Assembly (NCBI GenBank): GCA_028345055.1
Contig: JAOMCO010000001.1
Span: 99,437 to 163,436, forward strand
Direction of reading: 5' to 3'
DNA length: 64,000 nucleotides
Origin: Candidatus Thioglobus sp.
Lineage (GTDB): Bacteria > Pseudomonadota > Gammaproteobacteria > PS1 > Pseudothioglobaceae
Shown here: positions 23,568 to 33,512 of the stretch, piece after piece
How positions within the stretch are numbered: position 1 is the stretch's first letter
How the letters are laid out: the number at the start of each line of letters is the position of its first letter
Notes under the pieces: model-generated
The model's input: the letters and a program-made list of their open reading frames with translations, nothing else
What the model was told of the DNA's origin: nothing
Database searches by the model: none
Made by a program: the position numbers and the translations under genes

Positions 23568-26500
23568 GCATAGTTTATCCTCAAGAATCTAAGTCAATCT
23601 CTTCTGGCTTTAAAAAGAATTATTGGGGCTCTTTATTTGGCCCTTCAGAATCACTTGCGCTATTGGAATTTGCTGAATCTAACGATGGCATTGTTTTATA
23701 TATTGCAAGAGATATAAAGCATTATGATGAAATCAATAAATCACTGACTTTTTTTAAAAATTCTATTGAAATTCTGAGTTTTGCTAGTTGGGAAGTTTTA
23801 GCATTTGATCATTTTTCTCCACATCCTGATATTGTCTCTTCAAGGCTCAATACGCTTGCAAAACTCTCTTCCATAAAATCAGCAATAGTCGTTACTACGA
23901 TTGAAGCACTTTCTCAAAGAATATGTCCAAAAAACTTTATAGAAAAGTATAGACTTGTCCTTAAAAAGAATCAGAATCTTGAGATTGATTCATTTATTGA
24001 AAGCCTTATTAGAATTGGATACCGAAGAGTAACAACTGTGATAGAACAAGGCGAATTTTCATTAAAAGGTTCGTTAATTGATATGTATCCAATGGGTGCA
24101 AAAAACCCATACAGAATTGATCTTTTTGATAATGAAATCGAGTCAATTCGTTCATTTGACCCTTCTTCACAAAGGTCAATTAAAGTTATAGAGCAAATTC
24201 AACTTTTACCTGCTAGGGAGTTTGCTTCTGATAAAGATAGTATTAATATCTTTAAAGAAAATTATTTATCTGAATTTGGTAATTCTGATGGCTTTATTTT
24301 CACAGAAGTTACTGAAGGTCGCTATCCAGGAGGAATAGAATTCTTTTTGCCATTATTTTTTGAAACAACCGATACATTGTTTGACTACATTCCAGATGAT
24401 TCAGTAATTGTTTATCAGAAAGGGCTTTCTGAGTCAATTGACATCCAAAGTAAGGAATTGTTAGAACGTTTTGAATATTGCCAGAGTTCTCTAGATAGAC
24501 TTCCTCTTGAGATTAATAAGGTCTTCCTAAATACTAATGATTTTTTTGCTGCCCTTAATAAAAAAAAGCAAATACAAATTCAAAAATCGAAGACACTCAA
24601 ACGAGAAGGTTTGGACTTTAAATCTTCAATTCTACCTCCAGTTAAAATTGAGTCAGAAGCTAAAAAACCACTGAGCAAATTATTCAGCTTTATTGATAAC
24701 TTTAATGGTCGTACTTTAATTGTTTGTGAATCAGAAGGTAGGCAAAGCATTCTTAAAGATTTGTTATCTTCCTATGAATTCAATGTAGTTGATTGCATAA
24801 ACTGGTCAGACTTCCTTAAACAAGACTCAAAACTCAGTATTACTAACTCAAGCTTAAGTGAAGGCGTTATTTTTGATCAAATAGCAATCATTACTGAAAA
24901 TAATTTATTTGGACAAGATGCGGTAAAGCAGCAGCGGAGACGTCGTGCAAAGCACAAAGATTTTGATGAGGCCATAAAAAGTTTAGTTGAGATTCAATTG
25001 GGTGATCCTGTGGTTCATGAACATTATGGAGTAGGTCGTTATCTTGGTCTCATTAGTCGAATCTTTGATGAGAATCAACAAGATTTTCTATCTGTTGAAT
25101 ACGCCAATGGCTCTAAGCTTATGGTTCCGATTACAAGCTTAAACCTTATTTCAAGATATACAGGAGTGAGTCCAGATAATGCCCCTTTGCATAAATTAGG
25201 AAGTCAGCAATGGACAAAAGCAAAAAGAAAGGCAGCTGAGTCACTTTATGATGTAGCTGCTGAGCTATTAGAAATTTATGCTAAAAGAGAATCTCAAAAG
25301 GGCTTTTCATATCCAAGTCCTAGTGATTCATATATTTCATTTGTATCAAGTTTTGCATTTGAAGAAACTCCAGATCAACTTAAAACTATGGATGATGTTT
25401 TATTGGATATGCAATCTGAAAAACCTATGGATCGGCTAGTCTGTGGAGATGTAGGATTCGGTAAGACTGAAATTGCAATGAGAGCTGCTTTTCTAGCAGT
25501 TGATTCTGGAAAGCAAGTAGTGATTCTTGTTCCAACGACGCTTCTAGCCAACCAACACTATCAAACATTTACTGATCGATTTTCTAAATTTCCAATTGTT
25601 ATTAAATCTCTGTCTCGGTTTCAAAATGCAAAAGAGCAGAGTCAAATCAAGTCAGATCTTACACAAGGAAAAATTGATATTATAGTTGGAACGCATAAGC
25701 TCATCCAAAGTGGAATCAGCTATCAAAATCTTGGGCTAATCATTATTGATGAGGAGCATCGATTTGGAGTAAAACAAAAAGAGTCATTAAAAAAAATTCG
25801 TGGTCAAAGTGATATATTAACAATGACAGCAACTCCTATTCCACGCTCACTAAATATGGCGCTTGGTTCATTGAGAGAGTTATCAATTATTGCCTCACCT
25901 CCAGCTAAGAGAATGGCAATACAAACCTTTGTTGATGAATGGGATAACAATACTATTATTGAAGCTTGCGCAAGAGAGCTTCATAGGGGTGGTCAAATTT
26001 TTGTTGTCCATAATGATATAGATACTATTGATAATATGGCTGAATCATTGAAAGATCTTTTGCCTAGAACAACAATTAGAATTGCTCATGGTCAAATGCC
26101 AAGTAAGGAACTTGAGCAAATCATGACTGATTTTTATCACCAGCGTTTTCAGCTCCTAGTATGTACTACAATTATTGAAACCGGTATTGATATCCCAAGT
26201 GCCAATACAATTATTATTAATAATGCACAAAATTTTGGCCTTGCACAGCTTCATCAGCTTCGTGGGAGAGTTGGTCGCTCTCATCACAAAGCTTATGCAT
26301 ATCTTGTGATTAAATCACATCAATCGATTACAGCTAATGCTCGAAAAAGACTTGATGCAATAGCTTCTTTAGAGGAGTTAGGGGCTGGCTTTATGTTAGC
26401 TAATCATGATCTTGAAATAAGAGGTGCTGGAGACTTATTAGGTGAAAATCAAAGTGGAAAGATTTCTGAAATAGGCTTTAATCTCTATCATGATTTACTT

Positions 26501-26995
26501 AGGAGAACAATTCATGCTATAAAAAATAACTATAAACTCAACATAAAAGATGTATCACAAGAAGAAGTAGAAATTAATCCAGGAATAGCTTGCATTATCC
26601 CAGAGTCCTATTTACCTGACGTGCATGAACGCTTAATTCTTTACAAAAGAATTTCAAGTGCAGAGAATGAAGATTCATTAAAAGAGCTTAAGGTTGAAAT
26701 GATTGATCGATTTGGTGCTCTTCCTGAGCCAACAAATAATTTGTTTGAATCCTGCAATCTAAAACACTACTCAAAAGAGATAGGAGTTCTTAAAATTAAT
26801 ATATATGATGATAAGACGGAAATAACCTTAAATGAAAAGAACATTATTGATACTTCAAAAATTATTAATTTAATTCAAACAAAACCCCAACAGTTTCAAT
26901 TAAAAGATCAGAAAATCTTTGTCATTAAAGAGAATATGGAAGCTGATCAATCTCGTATTAAAAAAATTGGCACTATTCTAAAAACATTAGTTTAG
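23564..26995 (+). CDS. mfd: Transcription-repair coupling factor
   Basis: 1143 aa, near the E. coli 1148. Removes RNA polymerase stalled at DNA damage and recruits UvrA. N-terminal UvrB-like modules (about 1-330), an RNA-polymerase-interaction domain around 440-520 (GDPVVHEHYGVGRYLG), an SF2 translocase with GDVGFGKTEIA (Walker A), DEEHRFG (Walker B), TATPIPR and the motif VI LRGRVGRS, and a C-terminal autoinhibitory TRCF domain. All parts are intact. Coupled by a 4-bp overlap to the Maf gene upstream; the gene downstream is convergent. Confidence 0.97.
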   Translation: MSIVYPQESKSISSGFKKNYWGSLFGPSESLALLEFAESNDGIVLYIARDIKHYDEINKSLTFFKNSIEILSFASWEVLAFDHFSPHPDIVSSRLNTLAKLSSIKSAIVVTTIEALSQRICPKNFIEKYRLVLKKNQNLEIDSFIESLIRIGYRRVTTVIEQGEFSLKGSLIDMYPMGAKNPYRIDLFDNEIESIRSFDPSSQRSIKVIEQIQLLPAREFASDKDSINIFKENYLSEFGNSDGFIFTEVTEGRYPGGIEFFLPLFFETTDTLFDYIPDDSVIVYQKGLSESIDIQSKELLERFEYCQSSLDRLPLEINKVFLNTNDFFAALNKKKQIQIQKSKTLKREGLDFKSSILPPVKIESEAKKPLSKLFSFIDNFNGRTLIVCESEGRQSILKDLLSSYEFNVVDCINWSDFLKQDSKLSITNSSLSEGVIFDQIAIITENNLFGQDAVKQQRRRRAKHKDFDEAIKSLVEIQLGDPVVHEHYGVGRYLGLISRIFDENQQDFLSVEYANGSKLMVPITSLNLISRYTGVSPDNAPLHKLGSQQWTKAKRKAAESLYDVAAELLEIYAKRESQKGFSYPSPSDSYISFVSSFAFEETPDQLKTMDDVLLDMQSEKPMDRLVCGDVGFGKTEIAMRAAFLAVDSGKQVVILVPTTLLANQHYQTFTDRFSKFPIVIKSLSRFQNAKEQSQIKSDLTQGKIDIIVGTHKLIQSGISYQNLGLIIIDEEHRFGVKQKESLKKIRGQSDILTMTATPIPRSLNMALGSLRELSIIASPPAKRMAIQTFVDEWDNNTIIEACARELHRGGQIFVVHNDIDTIDNMAESLKDLLPRTTIRIAHGQMPSKELEQIMTDFYHQRFQLLVCTTIIETGIDIPSANTIIINNAQNFGLAQLHQLRGRVGRSHHKAYAYLVIKSHQSITANARKRLDAIASLEELGAGFMLANHDLEIRGAGDLLGENQSGKISEIGFNLYHDLLRRTIHAIKNNYKLNIKDVSQEEVEINPGIACIIPESYLPDVHERLILYKRISSAENEDSLKELKVEMIDRFGALPEPTNNLFESCNLKHYSKEIGVLKINIYDDKTEITLNEKNIIDTSKIINLIQTKPQQFQLKDQKIFVIKENMEADQSRIKKIGTILKTLV

Positions 26996-27038
26996 ATAAG
27001 TCAAATTATTGAAAATGGGAAAATGATTCCAGCTTAAA

Positions 27039-27617
27039 TTATTCTAGAGGTGCGCTCTTTGGAAAAAAATACCGAATAACTGGAACAATAACCAATGCTG
27101 CAAAAAATAAAACAGTTAAACATCCAAGAATATCTCCAATCAAGTAGTTTTGTATAAATTGTAATGCATTAATTGATGAAGGATTATCTGAGAAATAGGA
27201 GTAAACAAAAAACTTCATTAAAGTATTGTAAAGCGCAGTTAGTATTGCTAAAAAAAGTAGATGTTGGAATACTAGCTTTTCTCCATCAAAAAAATTTGAT
27301 AATTTAAAAAACTTCATACTAGCAATGGCTAGAAGCGGTGCAAATGTACCTACAAAATGCAGCAGATTTATTCCACTAAATGTTGAATCATGAAACCAAA
27401 GTGATGATGCAGTGATTGCAAAAAAAACAGCTGCAAAAACTCTAAAACCAAATAACAAATAACACAAAGAAACTGCCCCAATTGGGAGCCATATCAAGTT
27501 TCCATCAATATATGCTTGTCCATTAAGAAAAGTAACAAAAACAATAATAAAAAATGTTAGAAATTGCGGCTGAATAAAAGAGTAAAAATTAGAAAGAGAA
27601 GCATTTTTTTGAATCAT
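27039..27617 (-). CDS. Multi-pass membrane protein, possibly MASE1-like
   Basis: 192 aa with about five or six predicted membrane helices (around 17-35, 40-60, 63-80, 85-103, 115-133 and 160-185). The segments NLIWLPIGAVSLCYLLFG and GDILGCLTVLFFAAL resemble the sensory MASE1 membrane domain, but no signalling output domain (kinase, GGDEF) is attached. The match is by eye and weak. It stands alone: convergent to mfd, with 132 bp separating it from the winged-helix gene upstream on the same strand. Confidence 0.5.
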   Translation of the reverse strand: MIQKNASLSNFYSFIQPQFLTFFIIVFVTFLNGQAYIDGNLIWLPIGAVSLCYLLFGFRVFAAVFFAITASSLWFHDSTFSGINLLHFVGTFAPLLAIASMKFFKLSNFFDGEKLVFQHLLFLAILTALYNTLMKFFVYSYFSDNPSSINALQFIQNYLIGDILGCLTVLFFAALVIVPVIRYFFPKSAPLE

Positions 27618-27749
27618 ATTCGGTCGTAATTTTTAAGAGATTCTTGGAGTTTGACTTTAATTTTCTGCTACCTAGAAAAGCACCCAAGTATCACTACAAT
27701 TCTACTGTAATTATAAAATTTTGGTTAAGTTTTTATAGGAATTAAAAAA

Positions 27750-28034
27750 TTACTGCTGAGGACTCAGCAACATCTCTCTTTTATCAACATTAGATTGAAC
27801 AGCATTTATAGTCCCATTCGAAGTCAGGAATAATACTGCTCGCTTTATTGTTGAAAGGGAATACTTTGAGAAATAAGGATCATTTTTAATCGAGGTTATT
27901 GTTACATTTGCATTAGAACTTATATAAGAGAAAACTGCTTTCTCTACCTCTGAATAATCACTTAAACCAAATTCTTTCTCATACTCATCTAAGGCCTTTC
28001 TAAGTTTAAACAACTTACTCAATGCTTTGCTCAT
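27750..28034 (-). CDS. Small winged-helix DNA-binding protein
   Basis: 94 aa. Residues 1-25 are a charged helix (KLFKLRKALDEYEKEFG). Residues about 27-90 show the helix-turn-helix and wing pattern of MarR/GntR-like folds: VEKAVFSYIS, VTITSIKNDPYFSKYSLSTIKRAV (split at 20 residues), LTSNGTI, then a wing ending KREMLLSP. It resembles the small MarR-like regulators common in SUP05/SAR11-type genomes, but no target or ligand can be named. It is separate from its neighbours (132 bp downstream, 107 bp upstream), so it is probably its own transcript. Confidence 0.65.
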   Translation of the reverse strand: MSKALSKLFKLRKALDEYEKEFGLSDYSEVEKAVFSYISSNANVTITSIKNDPYFSKYSLSTIKRAVLFLTSNGTINAVQSNVDKREMLLSPQQ

Positions 28035-28141
28035 AATTTACCTCGAAATATTTAAATTAATTTAATCCTTTGTATTCTAATTAGATTTTCAATCTCAAAA
28101 AGAGCCATTATACAAGGATTATAAATGCCAATCAAAAACAA

Positions 28142-29143
28142 TTATTGCAATTTGAATTGCTGCTTGAGGCTAATGTACTCTATAGGCTTAATCCTTGGGC
28201 CAAACTGACTGACTACTCTTGAAGAGGCTGCATTTGCAAAGCCAGCAGCCCAAGCAAAGTCTTTATCTTGGCTGAGTGCATGTAAAAATGCACCAGCAAA
28301 CATATCGCCTGCACCATTTGTGTCTACCGCACTTGCTAGAACCCCATCTGTATGAATTAGATTATAGCCATCAAATACCAATGATCCTCCAGGACCTCTG
28401 GTAATCACAAAAGTCTTTGCATGTTTTTTTAATCCTTCTGCTGCAGCCTCAATAGTATGAGTTCCGGTAAAACTTCTTGCCTCATCTCCATTACAAAAAA
28501 TCAGATCAAGCCCATCATCACCAATGATAGTTTTGATATTATCTGAAAAAACTTCAACTACAAAAGGATCAGATAGGCTCAAAGAAGTCTTAACACCATT
28601 TTGTTTTGCAAACTCCATTGCGTCTCTTGCAACTGCTGTTCTTTGATCATCAGTAACAACATATCCTTCAATATATAACCATTCAGAATTAGATAACGCC
28701 TTTTCATCAACTTCACGGTAAGTAAGCTCAAGGCTTGCGCCCAAATTTGTATTCATTGTTCTTTCAGCATCTGGCGTTACCATTACAAGGCACTTCCCAG
28801 TTACTCCAATAGAAGGATCTACCTGATGAAAATCAACTCCAGATCTATTGAGGTCTTTGATAAAAAAATCACCCACTTCATCATTAGCAACCTTCCCAGA
28901 AAAAAAGGCATTAGAGCCAAACATACTTGCTGCGACGACTGAATTGCATGCTGATCCTCCACAGCTCATCTTTACAGGGATTCGCTGAGTCGTTAGAGAG
29001 TCTATAAGATATTTTTGCCGATCAGCATCAACTAGAGTCATAAGGCCTTTGCCAATTTCATTTTCCTTAATAAAAGACTCACTGACTATGACTTCTGTAT
29101 CGACGATAGCAGCACCCATTCCATAAATATTATATTTTTTCAT
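28142..29143 (-). CDS. PfkB-family sugar/nucleoside kinase (adenosine-kinase-like)
   Basis: 333 aa, cytoplasmic. Ribokinase-fold signature 1 near residue 60 (SCGGSACNSVVAASMFG) and the catalytic signature 2 DTNGAGDMFAGAFLHAL with Asp base. The start KKYNIYGMGAAIVDTEV matches the bacterial 'adenosine kinase' subgroup common in marine proteobacteria. The substrate is uncertain (adenosine, a sugar or another nucleoside). It precedes nothing on its 3' side for about 100 bp and follows ispH by 19 bp. Confidence 0.85.
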   Translation of the reverse strand: MKKYNIYGMGAAIVDTEVIVSESFIKENEIGKGLMTLVDADRQKYLIDSLTTQRIPVKMSCGGSACNSVVAASMFGSNAFFSGKVANDEVGDFFIKDLNRSGVDFHQVDPSIGVTGKCLVMVTPDAERTMNTNLGASLELTYREVDEKALSNSEWLYIEGYVVTDDQRTAVARDAMEFAKQNGVKTSLSLSDPFVVEVFSDNIKTIIGDDGLDLIFCNGDEARSFTGTHTIEAAAEGLKKHAKTFVITRGPGGSLVFDGYNLIHTDGVLASAVDTNGAGDMFAGAFLHALSQDKDFAWAAGFANAASSRVVSQFGPRIKPIEYISLKQQFKLQ

Positions 29144-29162
29144 TTTTAAATTTATCTAAATA

Positions 29163-30092
29163 TTAATTTTTTAATGAGGATGGAACTGGAAAGTTTACAG
29201 ATTCTTTTTTACCATCAACCTCAATAATTTCTTGACCACCCTTTTCCATAAGATAACTCACCACATCTTGAACCAAAATTTCAGGTGCTGAGGCACCTGC
29301 TGTTATTCCAACTGAAGAAACATTACTAAGCCATTGGTTATCAATATCATGAGACTCATCAATTAAATAGGCAGGCTTACCTTGATTATCAGCAATTTCC
29401 TTTAAACGATTGGAGTTAGAAGAGTTTTTTGAGCCAATTACAATAAGTATTTCTGATAATTTAATTACCTCTTTAACTGAGTCTTGACGATTTTGTGTTG
29501 CATAGCAAATATCACTTTTCTTTGGGGACTGAATATTAGGAAATTTATCTTTCAAAGCATCAATCACTTCAGCCGTATCATCTACTGATAGAGTTGTCTG
29601 CGTAGTATATGAAATATCCCTTCCTTCTGAAAGATTTAAACTTTTTATATCTTTTACTGATTCAACTAAAGTGATCTTATTCGAATTGGAAGACTGGCCA
29701 AGAGTGCCTTCTACCTCAGGGTGTCCTGCATGGCCAATAAGTATTACCTGGTGATTATTTTTTTGACGACGAATAACCTCTTTATGTACCTTCGTAACTA
29801 ATGGGCAGGTAGCATCATAAATAACTGCTGAGATTTCGTTCGCCTTTTTTCGAACCTCTTGCGAAACACCATGTGCGCTATAGATAATAACACTTCCTTC
29901 TGGAACTTGAGCGATTTCATCTACAAAAATAGCGCCTTTATTTTTTAGGCTATTTACTACGTATTTATTATGGACAACCTCATGTCTAACGTAAATGGGA
30001 GGGCCATGCTTTTCAATAGCACGCTCAACTATCTCTATGGCCCTGTCTACGCCAGCACAAAAACCCCTAGGATTAGCTAAATATATTTTCAA
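29163..30092 (-). CDS. ispH: 4-hydroxy-3-methylbut-2-enyl diphosphate reductase
   Basis: 309 aa. Last step of the MEP isoprenoid pathway, producing IPP and DMAPP with a [4Fe-4S] cluster. The three cluster cysteines are visible in NPRGFCAGVDRA (Cys12), YDATCPLVTKVH (about 96) and SDICYATQNRQ (about 197). The substrate-binding HEVVHN and GHPEVEGT motifs are also present. It feeds ubiquinone and undecaprenyl synthesis (compare ubiA in this window). It lies 30 bp after accD on the same strand. Confidence 0.97.
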   Translation of the reverse strand: MKIYLANPRGFCAGVDRAIEIVERAIEKHGPPIYVRHEVVHNKYVVNSLKNKGAIFVDEIAQVPEGSVIIYSAHGVSQEVRKKANEISAVIYDATCPLVTKVHKEVIRRQKNNHQVILIGHAGHPEVEGTLGQSSNSNKITLVESVKDIKSLNLSEGRDISYTTQTTLSVDDTAEVIDALKDKFPNIQSPKKSDICYATQNRQDSVKEVIKLSEILIVIGSKNSSNSNRLKEIADNQGKPAYLIDESHDIDNQWLSNVSSVGITAGASAPEILVQDVVSYLMEKGGQEIIEVDGKKESVNFPVPSSLKN

Positions 30093-30122
30093 AATTAATA
30101 TTTAATATACAAAATCTTATAA

Positions 30123-30962
30123 TCAAGAATGAAGTGCTGATAGCAATTGAAAAATTTTATTTCGTAATTCGGAGCGATGAACAATCATGTCAATAGCTCC
30201 CTTTTCCAGCAAAAATTCACTCCTCTGAAATCCTTCTGGTAGTTCCTCTCTTACTGTTTGCTCAACTACCCTTGCTCCTGCAAACCCTATGCGGGCATTT
30301 GGTTCAGCAATTTGAATATCACCTAGCATAGCAAGACTTGCAGAAACTCCTCCCATTGTAGGATCTGTTAAGACTGAAATAAATGGGATTTTTTTATCTG
30401 ACAATAGTTTCACTGCGAGGGAAGTTTTTGACATTTGCATCAAAGAAAATAACCCCTCTTGCATTCGAGCACCTCCACTTGCAGAAAAACATACAAATGG
30501 TTGATTGTTTTTAATGGCAGAGTTAGTAGCTCTGAAAAATTTTTCGCCAACAACTGAGCCCATTGATCCTCCCATAAAACTAAAATCAAAGGCTGCAGAA
30601 ACAATTGGCATCCCCTTTAAAAAACCACTTTTGACAACTAATGCATCTTTTTCTTTAGTAGATTTTTGAGCATCTTGATAACGATCTTTATATTTTTTTT
30701 GATCCTTGAATTTTAAAGGATCTGCTGACTGAATATTTGCAGCTATCTCGACTTGATTTTCCATATCAAGAAAGTTCTCTAATCTTCTTCTAGCAGAAAT
30801 TCTTAGATGATGATTACAGTTTGAACAAACATAAAGAAGACGCTCTAGCTCCTCCTGATAAAGAACTTTATTACATTCAGGACATTTACTCCAAAGACCT
30901 TCAGGAATGTTCTTTTTAGCATTTTTGCCAATAGATGGCATTATTTTTTCTAACCAACTCAT
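30123..30962 (-). CDS. accD: Acetyl-CoA carboxylase carboxyltransferase subunit beta
   Basis: 279 aa, slightly shorter than the E. coli 304. Transfers carboxyl from biotin to acetyl-CoA to make malonyl-CoA with AccA. An N-terminal zinc ribbon (CPECNKV with YVCSNCNHH) is followed by the crotonase-like carboxyltransferase domain ([34 protein letters not shown]). It follows trpA by 14 bp, the classic trpA-accD adjacency, and precedes ispH. Confidence 0.97.
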   Translation of the reverse strand: MSWLEKIMPSIGKNAKKNIPEGLWSKCPECNKVLYQEELERLLYVCSNCNHHLRISARRRLENFLDMENQVEIAANIQSADPLKFKDQKKYKDRYQDAQKSTKEKDALVVKSGFLKGMPIVSAAFDFSFMGGSMGSVVGEKFFRATNSAIKNNQPFVCFSASGGARMQEGLFSLMQMSKTSLAVKLLSDKKIPFISVLTDPTMGGVSASLAMLGDIQIAEPNARIGFAGARVVEQTVREELPEGFQRSEFLLEKGAIDMIVHRSELRNKIFQLLSALHS

Positions 30963-30976
30963 ATACTTTGCCTTAG

Positions 30977-31777
30977 TTAAGTAATTGCGCTAGAGATTTC
31001 TTTAGCTAGATTCCCAACTTTCGTGACCATTTTGTCCTTATCAGATGAGAGCTCCTCAACTATAGAAACAAGAGCACTACCGACAATAACAGCATCAGCA
31101 TTTTCAGCAACCTGCTTTGCTGTTTGTGCATCTTTAATTCCAAAACCAACGCCAACAGGAATGTTTATGTAATTTCTCATTCTCTCAAGGTGGTAATTGA
31201 CAGAATCAACATCTAGGTTGCCTGCACCTGTTACCCCTTTAAGAGAAACATAATAAATATAACCACTCGCTATCTTTGAAATATTTTCTAAACGCTCATC
31301 TGTGGTTGTTGGAGCAACTAAAAAGATTAAATCAATATTAAATTTATCAAGCTCCTTCTTAAGATCTGAGGCCTCTTCAGGGGGCATATCAACTACCAGA
31401 ATTCCATCAACTCCAGCCTCATCAGCTTTCATTGCAAAGTCTTTAAAACCATAAACTTCAATTGGATTTGTATAACCCATTAAAACTATGCCAGTGGTCT
31501 GATTATGCTCTCGAAACCTTTCAACAATAGCAAATACATCATTTAAGTTAATGCCATCAGCAACTGCTCTTTCATGTGATTTTGCAATAACAGGACCATC
31601 CGCCATAGGATCAGAAAATGGCATACCTAATTCAATAATATCTGCACCACTATCTGCCAAAGTAAAAACAAGAGATTCACAACCATCTAAACCTCCATCT
31701 CCAGCTGTGATAAATGGTATGAATGCTGTTTGATGAGATTCATCTAGTTTTCTAAAAATGTTAATAATTCGTGACAT
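30977..31777 (-). CDS. trpA: Tryptophan synthase alpha chain
   Basis: 266 aa. Cleaves indole-3-glycerol phosphate to indole and glyceraldehyde-3-phosphate. Catalytic Glu and Asp are seen in [14 protein letters not shown]; the phosphate-binding [11 protein letters not shown] and VIVGSALV segments are intact. It heads a trpA-accD-ispH run on the minus strand. The usual partner trpB is not upstream, since hemE is there 63 bp away, so the trp genes are scattered in this genome. Confidence 0.97.
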   Translation of the reverse strand: MSRIINIFRKLDESHQTAFIPFITAGDGGLDGCESLVFTLADSGADIIELGMPFSDPMADGPVIAKSHERAVADGINLNDVFAIVERFREHNQTTGIVLMGYTNPIEVYGFKDFAMKADEAGVDGILVVDMPPEEASDLKKELDKFNIDLIFLVAPTTTDERLENISKIASGYIYYVSLKGVTGAGNLDVDSVNYHLERMRNYINIPVGVGFGIKDAQTAKQVAENADAVIVGSALVSIVEELSSDKDKMVTKVGNLAKEISSAIT

Positions 31778-31840
31778 AGTATTATTTCTAATTAATTAAA
31801 TTTTAACATAGTGTAACTTACTCTCTATTTAACTGATTTT

Positions 31841-32881
31841 TTATTTTGAATAGGAGTGGACCGCATCAACCAGGACTTTCATATTCTCAGGATTAACCTC
31901 TGGTGTGATCCCATGTCCTAGATTAAAAACATGGCCAGTTGAGCCCTTAAATTGATCTAGAATTTTATAAGCTTCAGTTTTTATAACCTCAGGTGAAGCT
32001 AAAAGTACTGATGGATCTAGATTGCCTTGTAATGCAACCTTGCTGCCAACTCTACTCTCTGCCTCTCCAATCTGAACTGTCCAGTCAATTCCAACTGCAT
32101 CGCAACCAGTTGCTGCGATTTGCTCTAACCAAGCTCCTCCACCTTTTGTAAAAAGTGTTACTGGAATTATTTTGCCATCATAATCTCGCTTTATCCCATC
32201 AACAATTTTTGACATATATCTTAGTGAAAAATTTTCATAACTCTCTTTATTTAAAAGCCCGCCCCAAGTATCAAATATCATTACAGAATCTGCCCCAGAT
32301 TCAATTTGAGAATTTAAATAATCAATGACAGTATCTGCTAAAACATCGAGAAGCTGGTGCATATGTTTTGGATTCTCATACATAAGTCCTTTTACCTTTG
32401 AAAAGGCCTTGCTAGAACCTCCTTCCACCATGTAGGTGGCAAGGGTCCATGGACTCCCAGTAAATCCAATAAGAGGGACTCTATCCCTTAGATTTTTTTT
32501 GATAACAGAGACTGCTTCACTGACATAAGAGAGTTCTTTGGAGACATCTGGTTTTTTTAATAGCTCGATTTCTTTTAGTGTTTTAAGTGGATGAGTAAAC
32601 TTTGGACCCTCACCCTCAACAAAATGAAGTCCTAGTCCCATTGCATCTGGAATAGTTAATATATCTGAAAAAAGAATCGCAGCATCTAAATCAAAACGAT
32701 CAAGTGGCTGTAGGGTTACCTCACAGGCTAGGTCACTTGACTTACAAAGTGTTAAAAAATCACCTGCCTTTTTTCGAGTAGCTCGATATTCAGGCAAATA
32801 TCTACCAGCCTGCCTCATGACCCAAATAGGGGTTCGCGTTACTTCTCTTTTTAATAGTGCATTAATGTAGTCAAATGCCAT
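31841..32881 (-). CDS. hemE: Uroporphyrinogen decarboxylase
   Basis: 346 aa, of standard length. Decarboxylates uroporphyrinogen III to coproporphyrinogen III in heme synthesis. The diagnostic signatures [16 protein letters not shown] and [17 protein letters not shown] are present, as are the catalytic Asp in [12 protein letters not shown] and the C-terminal [15 protein letters not shown]. It lies between the rpmE terminator and trpA and probably has its own promoter in the 32882-32945 gap. Confidence 0.97.
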   Translation of the reverse strand: MAFDYINALLKREVTRTPIWVMRQAGRYLPEYRATRKKAGDFLTLCKSSDLACEVTLQPLDRFDLDAAILFSDILTIPDAMGLGLHFVEGEGPKFTHPLKTLKEIELLKKPDVSKELSYVSEAVSVIKKNLRDRVPLIGFTGSPWTLATYMVEGGSSKAFSKVKGLMYENPKHMHQLLDVLADTVIDYLNSQIESGADSVMIFDTWGGLLNKESYENFSLRYMSKIVDGIKRDYDGKIIPVTLFTKGGGAWLEQIAATGCDAVGIDWTVQIGEAESRVGSKVALQGNLDPSVLLASPEVIKTEAYKILDQFKGSTGHVFNLGHGITPEVNPENMKVLVDAVHSYSK

Positions 32882-32945
32882 TATTGTTATCTCAAAAATA
32901 GTTGATTATATCAATTTTAAAGCTTTTCTAAAGTTTGCTTCTGAC

Positions 32946-32970
32946 ACAAAAAAAGCCACATTTGTGGCTT
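32946..32970 (-). terminator. Rho-independent terminator of rpmE
   Basis: Minus strand AAGCCACA-AA-TGTGGCTT hairpin followed by TTTTTTGTG, just downstream of the rpmE stop. It separates rpmE from hemE. Confidence 0.8.
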
Positions 32971-32991
32971 TAGTTGCATCTGAATTTATAA

Positions 32992-33204
32992 TTAACGCTT
33001 GTATGTGCCGTAACGAGACTTGAACTTTTCAACGCGGCCAGCAGTATCCATAATTTTTTGCTTTCCAGTATAGAAAGGATGGCAGCTTGAACAAACATCA
33101 AGATGAATTTCGTCTTTACTTGAAGTAGAGCGCGTCTCAAATGAGTTACCGCAGCTGCACACAACTTTAATAGTTCTGTATGAAGGATGAATATCTGTTT
33201 GCAT
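32992..33204 (-). CDS. rpmE: 50S ribosomal protein L31 (zinc-binding form)
   Basis: 70 aa. Four zinc-ligand cysteines are present (Cys16 and Cys18 in VCSCGNSF, Cys38 and Cys41 in VCSSCHPF), then [20 protein letters not shown]. This is the C+ type, so zinc supply matters for it. Monocistronic with its own terminator. A second frame overlapping it gives a shadow open frame that is not a gene. Confidence 0.97.
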   Translation of the reverse strand: MQTDIHPSYRTIKVVCSCGNSFETRSTSSKDEIHLDVCSSCHPFYTGKQKIMDTAGRVEKFKSRYGTYKR

Positions 33205-33246
33205 AGCTTTGTATCTTCAAGTTTCTAAAAAAAGGTGAATTATATA

Positions 33247-33474
33247 CTATCTCTCTTCTGGGGTAAATGTTTTAACGCTCAGAGCGTGAAGCTCTCCACT
33301 CTTGATTTCTTCCTTAACCAGACCCAAAACGAGCCTTTGTCTTTGAAGCAAAGATAAGCCCTCAAATATAGGTGACACAATCACCGCTGAGCAATTACAT
33401 CCATCCCCTTCCATATTAACCTCAGAGTGCTCTATTCCTTCTTCTAGTTTTGATTGAACCTCTTCTAATGTCAT
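33247..33474 (-). CDS. BolA-family protein (IbaG-like)
   Basis: 75 aa. One small BolA domain: an N-terminal helix (LEEVQSKLEEGI), a short strand region with DGCNCSAVIVS, and the FEGLSLLQRQRLVLGLVKEE helix ending in HALSVKTFTPEE. BolA/IbaG proteins bind monothiol glutaredoxins and take part in iron-sulfur trafficking. Cys and His residues are in the expected places for a bridged [2Fe-2S] cluster. It sits between rpmE and pit with a short spacer on each side. Confidence 0.85.
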   Translation of the reverse strand: MTLEEVQSKLEEGIEHSEVNMEGDGCNCSAVIVSPIFEGLSLLQRQRLVLGLVKEEIKSGELHALSVKTFTPEER

Positions 33475-33512
33475 CTCAAGCTTTTAAAGTAGTAATGTAT
33501 AAATTATACGCT

